Positions 59,913-64,000 of a stretch of 64,000 bases of DNA are shown here, piece by piece. Position 1 is the first letter of the stretch. Every line of letters begins with the position of its first letter. The translations under genes were made by a program, and so were the position numbers. Source of the DNA: JBEVOS01 sp964563395 (GTDB lineage Bacteria > Pseudomonadota > Alphaproteobacteria > Caulobacterales > Aquidulcibacteraceae); the NCBI GenBank assembly GCA_964563395.1, contig CAZLWK010000003.1, positions 124,001-188,000 on the forward strand. The letters run 5' to 3'. The notes under the pieces are model-generated. The model ran no database searches, was not told where the DNA came from, and saw only the letters and a program-made list of their open reading frames with translations.

Positions 59913-60126
59913 CTTCATATCCTTCTCACATCCGTCTCGGGCGGTGCGCCCGACTTGACGCAAGAGGTATCGGGGCGGCGTGCGCGCAGATAGAGAACAC
60001 GTGGTGCGGGCCGTTACTTACGCGATTTAAGGCTTAAAATCAGCACATTGCGCACGCGCGGCCGGTTTTCGCCGAATTTGCGACATGCATTGGCCCGTGG
60101 AACCGCACTCATGGTACACTAAGCGG

Positions 60127-60753
60127 ATGCGCGGACAGCTCCTCCCCAAAGGCGAACAGACCCGCGACCGCATTCTCGACGCGGCCGAACAGCTCGTGCT
60201 GACCAAGGGCTTCGCCGCCACCGCCACCGAAGAAGTGATCGAGGCTTCGGGCGTGACCAAGAGTGGCTTTCTCTACCATTTCCGCGACCGCACGGAATTG
60301 GCGAAGGCCTTGCTGGAGCGCTATATCGCCGACGACGACGCGCTGCTTACATCGCTGTTCGCGCGCGTCGATGCGCTGATCGACGATCCCCTACACCGCA
60401 TGCTCGGCTTCCTGAAATTGTTCGCCGAGGTGATGGCGGACCTTCCCGAACATCATCCCGGCTGCATCGTGGCGTCCTACTGCTATCAGGATCAATTGTT
60501 CAGCCAGGAAATCCGCGACATCAGCCGCAGCGCGATGATCACGTGGCGCGTGCGATTCCGCGCGCGGCTCGACGAGATTGCGCGCCTTTATCCGCCGCGC
60601 ATCGATGTCGATCTCGACGCGTTGGCTGACATGGCGATCACGCTGGTGGAAGGCGGCATCATCCTGGAGCGCGCCACCGAAGAGCCCAAGGCGCTTTCGC
60701 GCCAAATGCTGACGGTGCGCGATTTCCTGCAACTCGTGTTCGCGCCGTCATGA
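60127..60753 (+). CDS. TetR family transcriptional regulator (first of a tandem pair)
   Basis: 208 residues. The DNA-binding domain is TRDRILDAAEQLVLTKGFAATATEEVIEASGVTKSGFLYHFRDRTEL. The C-terminal domain has HPGCIVASYCYQDQLF, resembling the YcdC/AcrR-type C-terminal fold. The start at 60127 (MRGQLLPKGE) is set by homology. It is divergent from the TPR/hydrolase genes and 24 bases upstream of a second TetR gene with which it shares clear similarity. Confidence 0.88.
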   Translation: MRGQLLPKGEQTRDRILDAAEQLVLTKGFAATATEEVIEASGVTKSGFLYHFRDRTELAKALLERYIADDDALLTSLFARVDALIDDPLHRMLGFLKLFAEVMADLPEHHPGCIVASYCYQDQLFSQEIRDISRSAMITWRVRFRARLDEIARLYPPRIDVDLDALADMAITLVEGGIILERATEEPKALSRQMLTVRDFLQLVFAPS

Positions 60754-60777
60754 GGCGAGCATGAGCGAGGAACGGGC

Positions 60778-61425
60778 ATGAGCGACAGGCCCCTCTCCCG
60801 CGGCGCGCGCACGCGCCAGGCGCTCATGGATCACGCCGAGGCGGCGATCCTGGCGAAGGGCTATTCGGCTACCTCGATCGAGGAATTGATCGCCGCCGCC
60901 GGCATCACCAAGAGCGGCTTCTTCTACCATTTCCGCGACAAGGCCGACCTCGCCATGGCGCTGATCGACCGCGACAACGAAGCCAGCGGCGCGCTGATGG
61001 CGCGGCTCTTCGCCGAGGCCGAAGCGGCGCATGCCGATCCCCTGGAGGGCTTCCTCTATGGCCTTGCGCGCTATGGCGAGGCGGCGGTGGCCGCGCCGGG
61101 CGCGCTGCCGGGCTGTCTGATAACGGCGTTCGCCTACCAGGAGGCGCTGCTGCAGGACGAGCACCGCCTCAAGGTGCGCAATGGCGTGACGCAGCGGCGC
61201 GACCAGGTGCGCAAGGTGCTGGGGCGGATCGCGGAACAGCGCCGGCCCGCGCGCCCGGTCGATCTCGACACGCTGGCCGACATGGCCGTGGCGCTGATCC
61301 TCGGCGGCATCGTGATCGACCGGATCAATCGGGAGCCGAAAACGGTGCCCCGCCAAATCGCACTCTATGCCGCTTTCGTGCGCGCCGTGTTCGACGGCCC
61401 GACGCGCCGGGCCGAGGCGGCCTGA
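60778..61425 (+). CDS. TetR family transcriptional regulator (second of a tandem pair)
   Basis: 215 residues: TRQALMDHAEAAILAKGYSATSIEELIAAAGITKSGFFYHFRDKADLAMAL, then LPGCLITAFAYQEALLQ. The KSGFxYHFRDxxxLA and PGC-xx-A-x-x-YQ stretches match the preceding regulator, so this is a tandem duplication that has diverged. dnaX follows 67 bases on. Confidence 0.88.
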   Translation: MSDRPLSRGARTRQALMDHAEAAILAKGYSATSIEELIAAAGITKSGFFYHFRDKADLAMALIDRDNEASGALMARLFAEAEAAHADPLEGFLYGLARYGEAAVAAPGALPGCLITAFAYQEALLQDEHRLKVRNGVTQRRDQVRKVLGRIAEQRRPARPVDLDTLADMAVALILGGIVIDRINREPKTVPRQIALYAAFVRAVFDGPTRRAEAA

Positions 61426-61492
61426 GGACGCGCGCTGAGCGCGCCCGCGCCCTGGGGATGCGCGGGGCGCTGTTCGTCTCTATGCTGGCGCC

Positions 61493-63181
61493 ATGGATGA
61501 CTCGGCCGGCCCCGGCCTCTTTGGCGATGACGCGCCCGCCGCCGCCGGCGCGGGCTATCTCGTGCTTGCGCGCAAGTACCGCCCGCGCACCTTCGAGGAC
61601 ATGATCGGCCAGGAAGCGATGGTGCGCACCATCGCCAATTCCTTCGCCATGGGGCGCGTGCCCCACGCCTACATGCTCACCGGCGTGCGCGGCGTGGGCA
61701 AGACGACGACGGCGCGGCTCTTGGCGCGCGCGCTCAATTACAAGTCCGAGACACAGGACGCGCCTTCCATCCAGCTCGACCCGCCGGGCGTGCATTGCCA
61801 GGCGATCATGGAGAGCCGCCATCCGGACGTGTTCGAGATGGACGCGGCCTCGCGCACCGGCATCAACGACATTCGCGAGATTCTGGAGAGCGTGCGTTAC
61901 GCGCCGGTGATGGCGCGCACGAAAGTCTATATCATCGACGAAGTGCACATGCTTTCGACCGCCGCGTTCAACGGCCTTCTGAAAACGTTGGAAGAGCCGC
62001 CCGGCCATGTGAAATTCATTTTTGCGACCACCGAAATCCGCAAAGTGCCGGTGACGGTGCTGTCGCGCTGCCAGCGCTTCGACCTGCGGCGCATCGACAG
62101 CGAACGCATGGCCGCGCATCTGAGCGGCATCTGCGCGAAGGAAGGCGTGGCGATCGAGCCCGATGGTCTCGCGCTCATCGCGCGCGCGGCGGAAGGGTCG
62201 GCGCGCGACGCGCTCTCCCTGCTCGATCAGGCGATGGTGCAAAAACCGGGCGCGGCGGTGAGCGCTGCCGATATACGCGAAATGCTAGGCCTCGCAGACC
62301 GGTCGCGCGTGCTCGATCTCATGGACGCGATCGCGGCGGGCGATGCGAAGACCGCGCTGACAGAAGTACGCGAACAATATGAGCGCGGCGCCGATCCCGC
62401 CTTGATCCTGCGCGATCTCCTGGAGCTGCTGCACGAAGCGGCGCGCGCGCAGGCGCTGGGCGCGGATGCGCGCATCCTCGGCGGCAAGGATTGGGAAGCG
62501 CGCATCCGCGCGCTGGCCGGCAAGCTTTCGCCGGCGCAGCTCTCGCGGCTCTGGCAGATGCTGCTCAAGGCGCTGGAGGAAGCCGGGCGCGCGCCCGATC
62601 CGATCGCGGCGGCGGAGATGGCGATGGTGCGCCTCTGCGCGGCGGCCAATCTGCCCCCGCCCGAGGAGGCCGCGCGGCTGCTGCGCGAGGGACCGCCGGC
62701 GTCCAGTCGGCAAGATTCCGCCGCTTCGGCCAGCCGGCAAGATGCCGGCGCGCCCAATGGCGCCCCCGCGCTCAAGAGTTTCGAGGACGTGGTCGCGCTC
62801 GTCGCGCGCGCGCGCGACATCGATCTGGAAGTGAGCCTGGAGCGCTATGTGCGGCTGACCAAATTTCAGCCCGGCGAGATCGTGTTCGCGCCCGCGCCCG
62901 GCATGCCGGAGGATTTGCCGCATCGGCTGGTGCGCGCCATCAAGGATGCGACGGGCGAGCTCTGGCAGGTGCGCGCCGATGGCGCGAGCGGCGTTGAATC
63001 GCTGGCCGAACGGCGCGCCAAGGAACGCGAACGCGCGCTGGACGCTTTGAAGCAGCAGCCTTTCGTGGCCGAAGCCTTGAAGCGTTTCCCCGGCGCGGAG
63101 ATTGTGAACGTCAGCGAACCGCGCAAGGACGAGGCGGCCGGCGACATTGTCCCGCTGCGCAGACAGGATGAAGGACGATGA
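61493..63181 (+). CDS. dnaX: DNA polymerase III subunit gamma/tau
   Basis: 562 residues. AAA+ motor: RKYRPRTFEDMIGQ, Walker A GVRGVGKTTTAR, Walker B IIDEVHML, sensor 1 FATTEIRKVPVTVLSRCQRF and SARDALSLLDQA. The zinc-binding insertion keeps only GVHCQAIM of the four Cys found in E. coli, as commonly seen in alphaproteobacteria. Domain III continues to about residue 370; the linker at about 403-420 is built from two copies of a short dispersed repeat (62703-62753). The C-terminal tau-like part is short. It loads the clamp and organises the replisome. It is coupled to ybaB (ATGA). Confidence 0.96.
   Translation: MDDSAGPGLFGDDAPAAAGAGYLVLARKYRPRTFEDMIGQEAMVRTIANSFAMGRVPHAYMLTGVRGVGKTTTARLLARALNYKSETQDAPSIQLDPPGVHCQAIMESRHPDVFEMDAASRTGINDIREILESVRYAPVMARTKVYIIDEVHMLSTAAFNGLLKTLEEPPGHVKFIFATTEIRKVPVTVLSRCQRFDLRRIDSERMAAHLSGICAKEGVAIEPDGLALIARAAEGSARDALSLLDQAMVQKPGAAVSAADIREMLGLADRSRVLDLMDAIAAGDAKTALTEVREQYERGADPALILRDLLELLHEAARAQALGADARILGGKDWEARIRALAGKLSPAQLSRLWQMLLKALEEAGRAPDPIAAAEMAMVRLCAAANLPPPEEAARLLREGPPASSRQDSAASASRQDAGAPNGAPALKSFEDVVALVARARDIDLEVSLERYVRLTKFQPGEIVFAPAPGMPEDLPHRLVRAIKDATGELWQVRADGASGVESLAERRAKERERALDALKQQPFVAEALKRFPGAEIVNVSEPRKDEAAGDIVPLRRQDEGR
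62703..62753 (+). repeat. Two copies of a short GC-rich palindromic repeat inside dnaX
   Basis: CCAGTCGGCAAGATTCCGCC (62703-62722) and CCAGCCGGCAAGATGCCGGC (62730-62749) are in-frame copies giving SRQDxA twice. The core GCCGGCAAGATGCCGGC is nearly palindromic and looks like the dispersed GCCGGCATCTTGCCGGC-type element common in high-GC proteobacteria. Confidence 0.65.
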
Positions 63182-63501
63182 AGGACATCTCCCAGATCAT
63201 GCGTCAGGCGCAGGCCATGCAGGCCAAGATCGCCGAGGCGCAGAAAAAGCTGGAAGCCATGGAGGTGGAGGGCAGCGCCGGCGGCGGGATGGTGCGCGTG
63301 CGCCTCTCCGGCAAGACGGCGATGCTGGGCGTGACGATCGATCCCTCGCTGCTCAAGCCAGAGGAAGCCGAGATCGTGGAGGATCTCATCAAGGCTGCGC
63401 ATGACGATGCGCGCCGCAAGCTCGAGGAAGCCCAGAACGAAGAGATGAAGGGCCTGTCGAGCGGCATGGGCATACTGCCGGGCTTCAAGCTGCCGTTCTA
63501 A
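63178..63501 (+). CDS. YbaB/EbfC family nucleoid-associated protein
   Basis: 107 residues: QIMRQAQAMQAKIAEAQKKLEAMEVEGSAGGGMVRVRLSGK and VTIDPSLLKPEEAEIVEDLIKAAHDDARRKLEE form the alpha-beta-alpha tweezers-like dimer that binds DNA. It overlaps dnaX by four bases, the standard arrangement; recR, which usually follows, does not. Instead a channel-like gene begins 67 bases on. Confidence 0.95.
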   Translation: MKDISQIMRQAQAMQAKIAEAQKKLEAMEVEGSAGGGMVRVRLSGKTAMLGVTIDPSLLKPEEAEIVEDLIKAAHDDARRKLEEAQNEEMKGLSSGMGILPGFKLPF

Positions 63502-63568
63502 GTCGCCAAGACGGCGCCTTGACCCCTGTCAAACGTGCGCGGCACGGGCGCGGTCATGATCGCCGCGC

Positions 63569-64000
63569 ATGCAGCTTCTTCTCAATCTCGCCCTCGCCAC
63601 CGGCATGGTGGGCGTGACGGTGCTCATTCATTTCTGGGGGCTATTGCTGCTCACGCGGGTGATGAGCGGCGCGCATCACCGCCTCAATTCGCAGGCCGAA
63701 CGCACGCGCCAGGCGGCGATCGTGCTCATCGTCGTGTTCGGCGTGTTCGGCCTGCACACGGTGGAGATTTGGCTTTACGCCTCGCTCTATCTCTCGCTCG
63801 GCGAATTGGCCGGCTTTGAAGAGGCGCTCTATTTTTCGACTGTCACCTTCGCCAGCCTCGGCTATGGCGATGTGGTGCTCTCGCCGGCCTGGCGCGTCTT
63901 GAGCGGCATCGAAGCGGCGAACGGCGTCATTCTCACGGCCTGGTCGACCGCGTTCCTGCTCACCGTGACCAGCCGCCTCAAGCTGCTCGAACACGAATGG
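63569..64000 (+). CDS. Potassium channel-like (two-TM pore) membrane protein, 3' end outside window
   Basis: 144 codons from ATG to the window edge without a stop. The order is helix 1 (MQLLLNLALATGMVGVTVLIHFWGLLLLT), a basic loop, helix 2 (AAIVLIVVFGVFGLHTVEIWLYASLY), then the pore element STVTFASLGYGDVVLSP with the K+ filter GYGD and a final helix (AANGVILTAWSTAFLLTVTSRL). This is the Ion_trans_2 arrangement. It may be nearly complete at the edge. It follows ybaB on the same strand. Confidence 0.8.
   Translation, partial: MQLLLNLALATGMVGVTVLIHFWGLLLLTRVMSGAHHRLNSQAERTRQAAIVLIVVFGVFGLHTVEIWLYASLYLSLGELAGFEEALYFSTVTFASLGYGDVVLSPAWRVLSGIEAANGVILTAWSTAFLLTVTSRLKLLEHEW

Noticed and set aside
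1..64000. CRISPR arrays, insertion sequences, prophage genes and rRNA
   Set aside because: No regularly spaced repeats, transposase, integrase, capsid or rRNA sequence was found on either strand.

Overview
The window is 64 kb of high-GC chromosome from an alphaproteobacterium, probably of the Caulobacterales/Hyphomonadales type. This rests on the housekeeping block in the right third (argB, DUF1036 protein, HAD nucleotidase, dapD, dapE, truA, fmt, def, SRP RNA, dnaX, ybaB), on a CADD-type protein beside fmt/def, and on a DnaX with the degenerate zinc site usual in that class. Genus-level assignment is not possible from sequence alone. No rRNA, CRISPR array, transposase or phage gene was seen.

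Layout. 1-3.4 kb: the C-terminal part of a secreted RTX protein, a periplasmic SIMPL-domain protein, a 48-codon ORF with a strong ribosome binding site, and tRNA-Ile2 (CAU). 3.4-5.1 kb: a lower-GC patch beside the tRNA with a TIR-domain protein carrying an unrecognised C-terminal domain and a small membrane protein. 5.1-19.6 kb: catabolic genes (GST, MDR oxidoreductase, two hot-dog proteins, five SDRs counting the NmrA-type one, cytochrome P450, monooxygenase-like and SnoaL-like small proteins, TetR regulator, TonB-dependent receptor, KstD-like flavoprotein). 19.6-21.7 kb: a fully coupled four-gene membrane redox module (Rieske domain fused to a ferric-reductase-like membrane domain, a Tat-exported Cys-rich protein and two micro-membrane proteins). 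21.7-28.9 kb: AceE-like E1, CDF zinc transporter, NudC, a clan GH-A hydrolase and an MFS transporter. 29-40.9 kb: a second catabolic block (LimB-like flavin monooxygenase, serine hydrolase, two-subunit acyl-CoA dehydrogenase, APH-like kinase, SDR, DUF1330 protein, another acyl-CoA dehydrogenase, two thiolases, CoA-transferase). 40.9-44.6 kb: molybdate uptake genes modB-modC-modE-modA with a good ModE operator. 44.7-45.4 kb: an orphan ThsB-like TIR protein lying between copies of a dispersed palindromic repeat. 45.5-64 kb: housekeeping genes, a HigBA/RelE-type toxin-antitoxin pair, tandem TetR regulators and, at the right edge, a potassium-channel-like protein.

How the genes work together. The two catabolic blocks hold what is needed to import a hydrophobic terpenoid- or steroid-like compound (TonB receptor), oxidise it (P450, KstD-like enzyme, LimB-like monooxygenase, SDRs) and shorten an acyl-CoA side chain (acyl-CoA dehydrogenases including an alpha/beta pair, MaoC pair, SDRs, thiolases, CoA-transferase). 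The actual substrate is an inference. Many neighbours share ATGA/GTGA/TGATG overlaps, so translation is tightly coupled in several operons.

The items most worth a second look are the TIR protein at the tRNA, the orphan ThsB-like protein, the coupled Rieske/ferric-reductase module, the ModE box governing a ModE that lacks its molybdate-binding domain, and the multi-hairpin dispersed repeats.
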